64,000 bases of DNA from Trogon surrucura (Eukaryota; Chordata; Aves; Trogoniformes; Trogonidae), in contig CM036617.1 in NCBI GenBank assembly GCA_020746105.1, positions 42,499,898 through 42,563,897 on the forward strand. Direction: 5' to 3'. The stretch's first letter is position 1, and each line of letters opens with the position of its first letter. Below are positions 33,676-47,072 of this stretch, one piece after another. Position numbers and translations under genes: made by a program. Below the pieces are notes generated by a model that did not search any database, was not told the origin of the DNA, and saw only the letters and a program-made list of their open reading frames with translations.

Positions 33676-36600
33676 GAAATCTGCAAGGGGAATTTCAAGA
33701 AAATCTTGAATGCCTGATGGTTATTCATTATCTGTCACGGAAAAGCAACCTTCTTTACTTTCTAATGATTCATATACACAACAGTTTTTCACTTGGGTGA
33801 TGTCTCATCTGACTTATTCCTTCCTCTTTTCTTTTGTCTTCTTTTAAGACCTTCAAAGACACTTGTTTATTATGAATTCACCCTGTATTCCCACCAATTA
33901 CCTGAGTGCCTGAGGGGTTCTCAGGTGTCAGTTTGAAAGGATTAAAAAAAGGTGAAGCAAGGCCATACCTTCCAGCTCACAGAGGCAAAGGATTAGCCTG
34001 GAGTTAAATTAGAAAAATATAAGTGCAGTGTACACTGTTTGACTGCTAAATCAATCTCTGTCCAACAGAAAAGGCCAGCATTTAATCATGTGAGTTCAAG
34101 CACTGATCAGAAATTGTTTGGCAATGGTTGTTTGTTCCTGACAATATCTTATATAAGTCGCATTGTTACCTCAGTTTATGTCTTTGCCTGCATGTCATCT
34201 GACTCAAGGTCATTAGAGCCTAGATCTAGTTTCTATTAGACTATTAAAATGAAATAAAGTATACACCCTTGTAGGAAATTATCTAGCAAATTATTTCCTT
34301 CAAACTCTAGTCTCAGGAGAAATATTTCACTCTGAGGCATAACTAAATAAACACCTGCTAACAGAATGCATTTAACGCTAGTACTTTAACTGATTCACTG
34401 ATAGCAGCCCTAAACAGTGTTCAGAGAATTGAGAAAAAAAAAAAGATTGGATAAAAATAAAAAGGTAGAAGACAGGAATGTATTGGAACTCTCATAGCAC
34501 AAGTGAAATGATCAATTACACCCTTAAGAGTTCTGTGTTGTATATATCTAAAACTTCATGTGAACAAATACATCTCCAGGTGAGGATATTAAATTTGAGT
34601 ATGTTTATCACCATAGCAGACCTTGGTACAAAACTTAAAATGAAGTAGGATTCACCGCATTAGCAGCTATTACATCATTACCATCTGCTTACACAAGACT
34701 CACTAACATTTCTTGTCTTATTTTAGCAGGAATTTGTACTTTGTACCTTGATTACTTTGTTCCATATTTTCATATTGCAAAAGAATTTTCACTTTTTTTT
34801 TCATTAGTTTTCTTCTTCTCCCTCACCTCCCAGTAAAAAATAAATAAATAAATATCCATAATTTAAATTTAAGAAATTCAGGAAAACTAATTAAACTATG
34901 TGAGAAGTATCAGATTGCTAGAGAACTTCTTATGTTGCGTGTATTAAATAAAATTGCATTAGGAGGCATATATTTGAAAATCTGGTAATAGGAGTAACAG
35001 AATAAGAAGTTATTCTAGAATGTGATTCAGTGTCTGATATGTCATTTAATTAAGATTAGTTCATGAATTAAAGAAATATGTTTGAAACTCAGCTCAAACC
35101 AAACTGAGGTGATACTTGTGAGCTGGGGAAAACACCTGGATATTATTGCATAATTTATATCATCGTCTTATGTCTGTTCTCATCACCGGTGCTCTCATTT
35201 AGGATTTACTCTAGACCTGCAGCTGCTGGTAGATGGCCACACTTCACTAATAGTCAGCTCTTCTTGGTCTCACAACTGTGAGGCTGTATTTTCTCCAATT
35301 ATGTTTTCATTATGTCTGATCAAAAGGCCACAACTGACTGTGCTGAGGAAAACAAAACAAACTACATGCAACAGCTTGCTTGTTGAATGGAGCCTCAACT
35401 TAAGAGCATGTGAGAACAATGCTCCGACAAGTGCACTAAAAGATAAATTCATTCTTTGTAAGCAGTAAACTAAGAATTGCACTTACAGAAAGCTCCTTTT
35501 TAAAGTAAGTGAAGGCTGATTCCCTTTTAAGAGACAAGGAAGATACTTGTCATTTTTTTCTCTATGGACGTTTTTATCTGGATATATTTAGGCTGGGCAC
35601 TTCCACGATGCTCACTTCTATTTCACACGAGATGCTAGAGAGTCCCAAACTAAATTAGGGTTAGATTCAAAACTGTGAATCAGTTAACCTCTGAAGTGTG
35701 GCACTAACTGAATATAATTAGGTGGAGTGAGTGTGGGACCTGATTAATTTAAGTTTGCCCGTACGGTTTAGCATCTGGTTGGCTTATCCTTTCTGAGGTA
35801 GAGATTTTGGAATACTTGAAGTGTCTGATTAGAGACTTTTAATTACAAAGTAGAAACAAGGAAAACTAAGGGAGAAAACCTCCCAATGCAGGCATGAAAA
35901 CTGATACCGCATTTGGTCTGAAGCAGAACACTGGGCAATGAATTTCACTCACACACAGAAAAATATAAAAAAAATTCCAATCAAGAACAAAATAGAGCAT
36001 CTTGGACTTAAAGAGCTTAGTGCCATTTGAGATACCTTAGAGTATCCAATTTGGCATTCAACTGCTGCTCTAGAAGCCTTTGGGTGTTCCACAGGGCTCT
36101 ATGTTTTGTATTGTAAATCCTGCGCATGTGTTCCAGATGTTTTCAGATATATAAAATGAGTCTACATGACTATGGTTAGACAGTTAAATGGAATATCTCA
36201 TTTTGAATGAGTGTTTTCTTTGTTTAGCATAAACATCCAGAAACATTTTATTCCTTTTTTAAAAAAAAAAAAAAATATTAAAATCTTATTAAACCAACAT
36301 GGGAACTTGGTACTTTGTGAATCCATTTTCTTTAAAATTGAAGTTAAAGGTTATGATCTAGTGGCTCCAAATTTAGGGAACTAAGTATTTAGGTAAAAGC
36401 ATGGGGTCTTATATAACTGAATATTTGCCAAAAGCAGATTAATTATTTCTTGTTTCTGCAATGGATAAGAAAAGACACATATCTAAAAGAACATTTGTCA
36501 AACAGTTCCTGAAGGTCACAATGTAATATACACATTTCTTCATTTGTGCATCCATTTCTTCAGAAAATTTTCATTACCAAAGGAATGGAAAAACTGATAC

Positions 36601-38082
36601 TTTAAAATCAAAATATTTCATCACACCCAGAATTTTCCTCAAATTCTATTTTTTCTTAAAATTAAATGCAAAAGTTAAATAAAAGAAATGATTGGAGAAA
36701 TGGCTCTTTGGCCACCATGATATTAAAGACTTTTGTAAGGTCAGTTTTATACATGCAAGATAGTACATACAATTCCATGACTGATGTCTGACTGCCCTGT
36801 AATGGTTTCGTTGTTTTCAGAAGAGCTCATTTTGTGAAAAATGACATGCAGCTTCCCTCATCAGGAGTTTGAAGAGACAATTTGATGAAGGTGGAAGTAT
36901 GTGTGTTGTAGTTGGGCAAGTTTTTTAATACTGCTGCCAAGAACACAGAAAAGTCTGAAAATTCTGTGTCAGTCTTTCAAAACAATAGTCACAGCAACAA
37001 AAAAAAAAACCAACATCTGTTATGTGTTTTTCCTTTGTTTCTTCTAATCGATCCAGAAAATCTTTGCCAAACATTTGCACAGCGTGCCGTAGAAATGTCA
37101 CTTGAGGGTGAAAATAAGTGTCACTTTATAAGTAAATGTCATTTTACAAGTAAATACCATTGAGTGGGGAAAGAAAAATGACACTTAGAAGAGAAACTCA
37201 GTGGCTAAATGGTGATGATATGAACAAGCGGAGCATGCAATGAAGATTCCAGTTAATTTGCACACCATCTGTCTGGTGTCTTGATAATAGTAGATAATAA
37301 AGGAAGTAATGGTTGCATGTTTCCATATCATCCTGACAATGAAGCTCTACCACTCAACAAGCATAGTGTTTCCATCTTAGCCAGTCATGGCAATTGAAAC
37401 ATCTCCCCTTTTCAATTCCTTCTTTTCCTTTCATTGAGTCTCAGGTTTTGAAGAGTTCTCAAGCAATTTCTGCCTCTGTTGTCCTAGTCTTGCCTTTGTT
37501 TTTACTCCCTTCACCTCTGGATCTCCTTTGTATTCACTTATCTACCCTTAGCACTTGAGGTCCAGCTGATACTTCTATCCCGCTATAATACCTTTGAACA
37601 CTTCAATATCTCTGTTAATCCACCATTCCCACCTCCATCTCAGACTACTCCATCTGGTTTCTTTATACACTCTCAAAGACATGAAGGTAGAAAGTTATTT
37701 ACGCTTATCAGTAAATTAATCGCAAAACTTTCTGAAATTTGGCAAACAGAATTCATGTCTTATGCATTTAGTAGACACAGAAGATATTTCATTCTTTGCA
37801 ACTCATACTTTAATATTTTAAGACTGTCTACACTAAAGTTACTTAGTAAGGCATGTACAGAACATATGTTCAATGAATTTATTGCCATCAAGAATGAGTC
37901 TTGATATTTGATTAAGCTTCCTTAAAATGCCAAGGAGGTAGCTTACAGGGTTTGGATTTTTTTCTCTATGTCCTCTTTGTGGATTATATTAATAATATAC
38001 TCACCTAGGAAATTTTACTTTCTATACATTTTACTTCCAGAATCTTCCATTTGATTCACTTTATACAGCATGAATGTGATAA
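33676..38082. other. AT-rich single-copy DNA
   Basis: No gene or dispersed repeat recognised. Small (AAAT)n run at 34838-34853 and a poly(A) at about 36261-36275. Confidence 0.55.
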
Positions 38083-38534
38083 AATCACTGAATCACAGAA
38101 TCAGAGAATGGTAAGAGTTGGACGGGACCTCTGAAGATCATCTAGTGCAACCTCTCTGCTGAAACACTTAGAGTAGATCACATAGGAACATGTCCAGACG
38201 GCTTTGAATGTCTGCAGAGACAGAGACTCCACAGCCTCTCTGGGCAGCCTGTTCCAGCGATCTGTTACCCTCACAGTAAAGAAATTTTTCCTTATGTTTA
38301 GGTTGAATGTCCTGTTTTCCAGTTTTCCAGTTTGTGACCTTGACATCCACCCTTCAGATGTGTATAAGCATTGATGAATGCCCCCTCAGCCTCCTCTTCT
38401 CCAGGACAAACAGACTCAACTCTGTCCTGTGGTAGATAGTCCAATACCCTAATCATCTTGGTGGTTCTGAGCTGGACTCTCTCCAGTAGTTCTTTGTTGT
38501 TTTTGAACTGGGGAGCCCAAAATTAGATGCAGTA
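38083..38534 (-). mobile_element. Old CR1 fragment, 5'-truncated
   Basis: The tail complement AATCACTGAATCACAGAATC leads into the complement of the CR1 3' UTR and ORF2 C-terminus. The readable part includes NIRKNFFTVRVTDRWNRLPR at about 38295-38235, close to the consensus. There is an apparent internal deletion before it and several indels after it. It ends near 38534 in the codons before the QFWAP block. Confidence 0.92.
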
Positions 38535-41368
38535 AGAAAAATATATCTGTTTGCACAAGAGGGAACCATATAATTTGCAAATGAGGAACAGAGACCAGAA
38601 AATCTGTAGGTTTCTGCATAAACTTTGCCAAAGAAAAACATACTCAGTATTTAGTACTGCTAGTCACATTCCCAAATTACACAACTGGTCTTTTGATATA
38701 CATTCTAGGGGACCAGACAGCGGATGGATAAGACAGCGAGATGTTCAGAAGAGGACTATTTTCCCTTATAAATCTATGTAGGACCTGCTAAAAATCCTGA
38801 CTGCTGACAATCGCACAGGAAAGCATTTTTTATAAGTAAAACACTGAATAAAATATATACATAGCTGTTTAGACACTTACCAATATTTTGCTGGTATTGA
38901 TGATGGGCAAGCTGAAGACCAAATCAGCCCAGAAAAAAGTTTGATTTATTAAGCACACTTAAAAATTACCATTAAACAAATTACTAAATGATGTATTGTT
39001 GCTTTTTGTTGCTGTCTTTTGTTTGTGTGTTTTGTTTTGTTTGTTCTTTTTGTATTTGCTTTCTATTGGTTTTTTTTGTTTGTTTGTTTGTTTTCTAAAA
39101 AAAAATCTTGATTTTGTGTATTATTTCGGTGTTTACTCATAGTATACATCTTAATTTCATAATATGAAAGTTTCAAATATAGAGAATAAGTTATTTAAAG
39201 CTTATTGTAGTTTTAAATGTAAAAATGTGAATTTCAGTGTAAAATATTTTATGTTTTTCATTGTTTGCTTTAAAGTTTACTTGTGTTGTTGCCAGGTGGC
39301 ATTAAACTTAAATAAATGTCAGAGAAATAAAATGGATCTTTAGAAAAGGAGTAGTTATTTTATGTACTGAGCATGCACAAGTGAGAAATATGAGTGTGTC
39401 AGCAAAGCCTGAGGACAAAACTTTAACTCTTTTATCCTATAGTTTAGGTCCTCAAAGCACAATAAGAAATTAGTTTTACTGCTACACTACGTACCCTTTG
39501 TTTACTGCCAAATTAGGAACACCTGATATAAATTCAAATTGCTGTATACTAGGATGCAACACAGAACATTATTCTTGTTTACAAAATAAGCCCTAAGCTC
39601 ACAAAGCATCTAAAGTATGTGTCTCTATGTCACTTTAAGATGGACATCTGCCCATATGGCTTCATCTGCCTGCACAGGAGATGAAGGATAGTAGTGTATA
39701 AAATAAAAACTATGTAAAAGCACCACGGACTAAAAGACCATATCGATGTCTTCTTCTGACAACAACATAACAGGAAATTAACACTGTCAAAAAAACAATA
39801 AATCAGTATTTATGATCAGGAACTTCTTTAGATAACTGGAAAAACAGAGTTTAATGTGCAAAATTTACTTGAACCTTTACAATTATTTTAATGGAATATA
39901 AAAATATAAATTTATCTATTCAATATACAAAATTAATCTTAAGGAAAAGTTTTCATAGAGATTTTCAGTTCATCTAGTTTCTGCTAAGGCAAAGAATAAA
40001 AATTCTAAAAAAAAATGAATTAATATTTTTCCTTAATTTTCTATTTTTCATAGCTTTAGAAAGAAATTTCCTTCTCTCTGTGGATAACCTTTGGTATCCT
40101 TTATAGTTGGATAATTTGTCAACATACAGTATTTGTCAACCAAGTTTTCTTTTCACAGTTTAGTGTAAAACTTGTAATTAGTAAATAGTGATACCAGGCA
40201 AAAATAAACTTTGTAACTCTTATTCAAATTTTGTCATTGAATGACACACAATACCACCAGAAAGGTTGTTTGACACACTATCCTTGTAGAGAAAGCTCAT
40301 ACCATTGATATAGTTGTCTGCTTAGTTCATGTGTTGTATATCTGATGCTCTAAGAAAAAAAAGAAAATTAAAAATGCAGCAGTACAAAGTCACTGATGAA
40401 AAGAGGCTAATCCAACTTTTAAAGTGTAGCTAATTGGTCCAGGTGGAGTGTTTTAGATGAGATTAATGAAGCTGTGTCGAAGTCTTAGAACATTGTTGCA
40501 GAACTCATAGGACTTTGGACATATTTGATCACAATGGTCATTCATTTGTGTAGAAATTCAAGTGACTAACCACCACATTTTTCTTTCAATGACTGCTCTG
40601 TATGGAATTGACACTTCAACACCAGATCTGTAATCATCTGTGGAAAATTTCCTTGCTAGACAACTAGTTCTGCTCTTCCAATAAAACTTCCAACTAGTCT
40701 AAAAAAAAGTCACTTTTACAGATGCGTGGAGGATAAGTATGGGGGTTAAAGTTAGTTTCATGGATATATTTGTACTTTGTTAGTTCCTGCTTGAATTTGT
40801 AGAGTATAACCTCAGTATAAATCTCAAACACTAGAAATCACATTGGGTGTCTTTTTAGAAAGAAACAGTAATTTCATTTCTCAGTATTTTTTATTCTGTT
40901 AACAGAAAGAAAAATTAAAAAAAAAAAAAAAAAAACATAATGTCTATATCATCTAATAGGCCCATAGCAACAGTTGAGAAACAAGGACTACACCCTTTCC
41001 CCTTAATCCATAGAAAGTAATCGCCTACCTTCCTTTACTGCACGGAATCTCAGAAGGGTGATTCATACTCTCATCAGAGAAGTGTCATAGGGGAGGAATT
41101 ATCCGGCCTGAACTATGCTCTCTCCACAATCAGTGAGGAAAAAAAACCATAAAAATTTAATTGAACTGTAAGATAAGTACCTGAGATAGCTGAGACAACT
41201 TATGCTCTCACAGCTGTTATAGCTCTGTGTTTTTTATAATTGCAGCTAAAACAAAGAGTTTAGACTTAGATATCTGACAGAGGTATGTCGAAGCAACAAA
41301 TACCACCCTCATTGTTTAATTCAACAAAAGCAACATTTTACAACCATGTATATACAAAATGAACATTT
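38535..41368. other. AT-rich single-copy DNA with T/G simple sequence
   Basis: No gene recognised. (TTTG)n-like sequence at about 39007-39095, poly(A) at 40918-40935. Confidence 0.55.
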
Positions 41369-41485
41369 CATAGAATCACAGAATGGTCTAGGCTGGAAGG
41401 GACCTTAGAGATCATTCAATCCAACCTCCCTGTCATGGGCAGGAATGCCTCTCAACTAGATCAGGCAACACATGAGGACCCAACA

Positions 41486-41496
41486 GGGATGAAACC
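41486..41496 (-). promoter_or_regulatory. SINE B box, copy 2, mutated
   Basis: The complement reads GGTTTCATCCC, where copy 1 has GGTTCGATTCC. The CG is lost, as by methylated-CpG decay. Confidence 0.6.
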
Positions 41497-41529
41497 CTTG
41501 ACCTTGGTGTTATCAGCACCATGCTCTAA

Positions 41530-41541
41530 CCGAGTGAGCTA
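41530..41541 (-). promoter_or_regulatory. SINE A box, copy 2
   Basis: The complement reads TAGCTCACTCGG, close to the A-box consensus. Confidence 0.65.
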
Positions 41542-44500
41542 ACCAGCCCCCTAATATAAGATATAATTCTTCATAATGTTTATTTCTGTGTTTTATTTAT
41601 CTACTTTATGCTATCATAATCTATATTCATCCGTGTTCAAACAAGTTATGTTTTCTTTGTACAGTCACTTCCATGAAGATCACCTTTATCCGAGTTCTTG
41701 TACTGTCTTATCCTGGAAAACAGCAAGCCGTGCTATTCTTGCTCCATCTTTATTAAGACTACAGGTTATATCCCACTGCTTTCTGTACCGTAATGCTTCA
41801 TTTCTCTCTCTGTATTTCATCAATTGCTACAGAGCACATCTGTTGTCAGAAGACAGCTGGAAAAGCTTATTCACAGCTATCAGTCTTCTCTTGAGTACTC
41901 AACAGTGATCAACTTGTAGTGGTAAGTATTTTCTTATAGTGTACTATTTGGCAAAGTACACCCTGCCACTGGAAAGATCTCCTCTGTGCTCCAGGCACAG
42001 CAGAAACCCTCTTTGCATTGTGCTGCCTAGTCAAGTGGGAATGCTCAGTCAACATAAGGGAACCTACAATTAACAAAAAAAAAAGCAACCGACTAAATAG
42101 TGATGTCATCTATTTTATTGCAAAAAATATTTTCACTCTAATTTTTCCACATTGTTTTTATGAATACAGGAATTTAAAAGATTTTTTTTAAAGTTGCACT
42201 TTAATTACATTATCTAGTCCCTTTGAAAATGAAGACATATACACCTTTGTTATTTATTTCACTAATACCAGGTAAAAGACTTCCTGTTCATGTGTTTGTG
42301 TAGAGCTTGTCATTTTATATTATGACATAACATGACACAGTGCCTCTGTGATACACTTTGATAATGTCAAATAAAAGTACAGAAGACTAGAATTTGTAGT
42401 TAGATTTTTTCTTTCTCAACCTAAAGGCATAGAACCACTCAAACATACAAATTAATTGTGAAAGAAAGATATTAAACAGGGTTTAGCTGACATCTACAAA
42501 CAGTAAGATAAAACTACAAAAGATACATTTCTTCTGTGTGCAGCATAGGGCTTACCTATGTGTTACAGTGTTTGCATGATGATATTGTATTATCTTGTCA
42601 TCTTTATCATCAAAAACTAAGCTGTGCATACAAAAGAAAACAAGCAGTAAAAATAGTTTTATTAAATTAATTATTCACTAAAAGCGGCATGATCAACAGA
42701 ATACCTTTTAGACTGATATCTTTGTAAAGAGAATACACTATCTCTGTAGTGAACAAAAACATGCATAATAGTAAAAAGAAGACTCTTTAACAAATCCTAA
42801 TTGAGGATAAACCTGTCACATTAAAGCATGTTCTTGCCAATAAGGTTATGTACAAAACCTTTCTGTGATTAATCTAAAAGTTTAAGCTAAAGAAGTACTG
42901 TGTAATTGCCTATTATCATGAGTTTCTTAGAAAATCTTAAGGGAGAATATAATTTGCACAAACATATGCTCTCTCTTAGATTACTGAATATTTCTTAGCG
43001 AAAAATGGTTGGAAAATTAATGAATAATAACAACAGATAATTTCATTACATTTAACACAGATGTAAGCATTTGTTTCTGAACCAGAAATGTTAATTGCAT
43101 AATTTAATAAAATGTAAGTATTTAGAGGCATAAGAAAGGAGATGAAAAGTAACATTCCTTGACGTTACAAGAGTAAGAAATATAGATGTAATACTTGTGT
43201 TACTTGGAAAAATGTCTTCTACTATCTCATTACATTTCCTACATTTTTTTTCAGTCAACAGAACTTAAAAAAATACATATTTTAAACAATCCTTCGAAGA
43301 AAATCACATCAGACTGCATCATCAACATTTGTTTCTGTATTGTTTTGATAAAAAAATGTAACCTTCTATAAGCCATTTGATAACTGGTACATGGGATCAG
43401 TTGTTATTTTTAGTGTGTCAGCTATTTTATCCTTAAGCAAATGTCTACATAGTAGGACAAGACAGCAATACTAAAAAGACTTTCTGTATCAATGGTCAAC
43501 CCTATTTTTAAAATTTATTACTTAACAATAGTAGGTCCTACATGTTATTTAAAAGATGAATTCCTTTTCATACATTTAAAAGGCATTGTCAGCACAAATA
43601 CACTTCCAATCAGTTAGAGACTGAATTGACTCAGTCTAACTTTGACATTTCTTTTAAGGCTGAATAATTTGTGTTCACCAGCTTAAGAATAGACCAGAGC
43701 TGCAAAGCTATTAGTAGGATTTACAAGAAAAGTAGTTTCAATTCCTTAGAAGTCTAGATATTCTGGAAGGTTGTCTTACATGTTCTTGGTTAGAATTTTC
43801 CCGTGGGAGGGGACACAGATGAAAGGCCTCACTGCACCTAAACCTTTCATTGATATATCTAGAACTGTCTTTGAGAGTGAAAGCGTCTCAGGCAGTTGTT
43901 GTTTACCATTATTATCATTATTAATAATAGATTATTGGAGGAAGATGTTGTTTATCTAGTTCTGAGAAGGTATTCTATGTTTTACCAATTAAAAAAATGA
44001 ATCAATTTTTCTCTTATTGAAATACACATTAAAATACTCTTGAAATTCTTCACTATTTAGATGCTGTAGTATTAAGACAGATACACCAGTGAGAGTTAAA
44101 ATTGGATTTGGTGTTATAACTTCTGTGAAACATCTACTGGATCTTCAGGCAATAAGTGGCCTTGTATGAACATGAGCGCCAAAATGATGACCTTCTTTTG
44201 CTTTAATCTCTCTAGTTGCCAAATTCTGTTTCTTTACTGAGTTAAACTGGTTTCTAAATCATAAAATTCAACAGGTTTTTCCATATCATAGCCTTAAGTT
44301 TTAGAAAACCTGTAACCTTAGCTAATTTGGGATTGAACCTTCATCAGTGAATTCACTACTTCTTACCCACCTCCTAGACTACAGAGCTTGCAGAGCAACC
44401 TTCTTCTCTTGATGCATGACTATAAGTTCTAGTCCCTGTTCTAATGACTATTTTAGTGTGTTATATTAAGTATTTATTATTTAACTTACTGACATAAGTA

Positions 44501-46613
44501 TTTGTGGTGATGTTGCAGATACCTGACTTTCTAAAATATGTGTTATATGTTATTTTTAGATAAGTAACATTCAGGGATGTTTATCAAATTCAGGTGCTCA
44601 CCATATCACAACTATTGATACAGTTACAAGATAAAAAAACTCCCAATCAGAGGAACTTAAATGTTGCAAATACAAGATAGATAAAATATTGAGAAGCAAC
44701 ATTATCCCATTTTGCAGTTGGAGAAATAAAATGTAGAGTCATTATCTAAGCAGTATCTGCCATGAACTGAATCCAAGAATCTTAAAGATCGGAGCACTTT
44801 GTATGACCATACTTCTTTTGGGAATGTATTTGTCTATACTAGAATTATCAGACCATTTGTAGCTATGACAAAAATGTGTTTTTTTTTCTTTTACCCCCTC
44901 CCCCACAACCTCATACCTGCATCGAATATATTGCTGCTATCCATTGCCAAGACCAGGATTCAGTTACTGTACTAAGATCTCTCTGTAAATATCAGTCATT
45001 GTTCAAAAGTATTGCTTTTTCTTTTTGATCTTACAAATAATTCAACTTATTTTTTTTGAGACATACAGAATGAAATATCAGTCATTATATTTCCAGAGAT
45101 ATCATGATTCTCAATGCCATACTACAAAAAAACAAAACTCCAGGTATAAAATTGTATCTCAAATAAGTCATTAATTTAGGCTTCAGCAAGGAGATATAAT
45201 TGAATAACAAAACATCTGTACAATTTGTAGCAAATATAAAGAAAAAATCAGTAGAAGTTTGTTTCCTAAGAGACAATTGCTTTTCTTTATGTCAATGCTA
45301 ATTAATTTGCGTATTTTTACTTTCTTTAGTCAACATGACTCAGTAAAGATTTTAATGATTCTGTAGTCTTTTATCTTACTACTTTTCAGCAAGATCATAA
45401 AACAGTTTTAAAGCTTCAGAGTAAGGATTTTTTTTTTCTTTTCACAGTACTATGTGGCAGGTAATGATATTAAATTAAGTGCATGGGCCGTGATATTACA
45501 AAAGGGGGACTTGTATACCATTACAGACCTCTGTAAGGAACACAAGTTCAATAATTTTTTGTAAATGTCAATGATCCAGTCTCACTTGCCTTCACATCCA
45601 TTTATGCCTCCTTGTACTATTGTGTGTAGTAGATTGAAAACAGTAACTAGGGATGACATTGTCTACACCATTTAAGACTTCATGTACATCAAATACATCT
45701 TAGAATTTTATATATGTCACAGCCCTTTTAAATCAATGGCCTATAGGTAGATTAAACTGTCACAATAATATTTTATGTGTTTCAAAATATTAACAAACAA
45801 CAACATTACCATTTACTGTGTCATTGGTCATGGCACCTACTGCTTCTTTCTTCGTTATTTAAACTACTCTTTACCCTTGTCTTCTTATTATGTTTTTACA
45901 ATTTCTTTGCGTACCTGCTGCTTCTGTATAAAATAACACTATTTATAAAATATAACAAAGTGTGTTGTGGGCTGTTTAAATTCAACTTTGCAGTCTCCTA
46001 TTATTTTAATAATTTATGATTGTTTAGTCAGTAGCTAAAATTCAGTCTAGATCAGGCAAAACCTATTCCATATTGGGCTGTTAATGTAGTGATTAGGAAA
46101 GCAGTCACTTACTACACCCTAAATCTTTCAATTTTGTCTTCATTCTACAGCATGCTTCAAAGATTTCCCAATTAATACCAGGGAGGTTGGAATAGGTTGA
46201 AATCAAATCATCCATAAGCACAATCTTGTTAACCTAACTTGCCCTCTTTATCTCTTCATAGAAGTTTTCATTTCCGTTTCTTTTTCCTGTCCTTGGAGGT
46301 TCATTGTATGGTGTAGCTGTCTTATCATCACTTTAATGCTCTTATATGTAAGCTAGCTTATTTCCTGAATATGTCAATTCATTTCTCCATTTTTCCTAAC
46401 TTGTAAGAGTACAATAAAACCTGAACAAAAACAATCATTCTTGGGAAACTTTCTGCCATAACAGAACACTCTAAAGAGTATTAAGTGATTATAAGAGATG
46501 TAGATGGCTTTCCCTAAACAATATTACCTTTAGAACAGATCTAAGAAATCATGTTGTTCTAAATTTTCTGGGAAAATATTTGGATTTAAGCTTAGATTCA
46601 AATGTATATTTTC

Positions 46614-46635
46614 TTTTTTTTTTTTTTTTTTTTTT
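46614..46635. repeat. Poly(T) run of 22 bases
   Basis: Uninterrupted T tract. No retrocopy sequence is recognisable on the complementary side. Confidence 0.9.
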
Positions 46636-47023
46636 CTGGACACTGATACTTGGTTGCCATTGTGCTGAATCTTCAAACTATAACTCACTGTTCAAAATGT
46701 ATGTCTTACAGTTAATGATGGCTTTTGTTTTAGGGAAGAGGAGATAATTTCTCATAAGAATACTCTCCAACTTGTGAACTGAGAAGAGGTCTAAACCCAC
46801 AGAAGCTCACAAATTAAATTCCCTTGAACACTCTCAAAAAAAATGTGAACTTTCATACGTAATACTTTTATCTTGCAGATGGGTTGTTCTTGTCTGGTTT
46901 ATTTTTCCCTGTATGGATAATACTACTTACAAACAGAAAACCCAGCGTTACAAAAATTTTTTATTTAATAGTATTTTGATAAGATATTAGTAGCACAAAA
47001 AACACAAACTGATTTAGTTTGAA

Positions 47024-47072
47024 TTTTCTTCGGCACCTTTTCTTCGGCACCTTTTCTTTGGTACATTTTCTT
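47024..47072. repeat. Minisatellite, 14-bp unit, about 3.5 copies
   Basis: TTTTCTTCGGCACC occurs twice exactly (47024-47037, 47038-47051), once with changes (TTTTCTTTGGTACA, 47052-47065), then a partial unit. Confidence 0.85.

Larger units (their letters stand above)
41369..41551 (-). mobile_element. tRNA-Ile/CR1 chimeric SINE, copy 2
   Basis: The second copy of the SINE seen at 17785-17976, here on the minus strand. In the element sense it starts GGGGGCTGGTTAGCTCACTC, has the anticodon-loop sequence GTGCTGATAACACC (triplet GAT, consistent with tRNA-Ile), passes through the same body (GTGTTGCCTGATCTAGTTGA) and ends in a CR1-like 3' UTR and octamer tail (TTCTGTGATTCTATGA). Shared order and body with copy 1 show that the two are one family. 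The B box is mutated, so this copy is probably transcriptionally dead. Length is 183 against 192 bases in copy 1. Confidence 0.9.

Noticed and set aside
33434..33728. Two ~90-codon open frames (GEERR repeats on plus, LLSSP repeats on minus)
   Set aside because: Both are produced by the five-base repeat, which gives the same peptide repeat in every frame. There is no sign of a gene.
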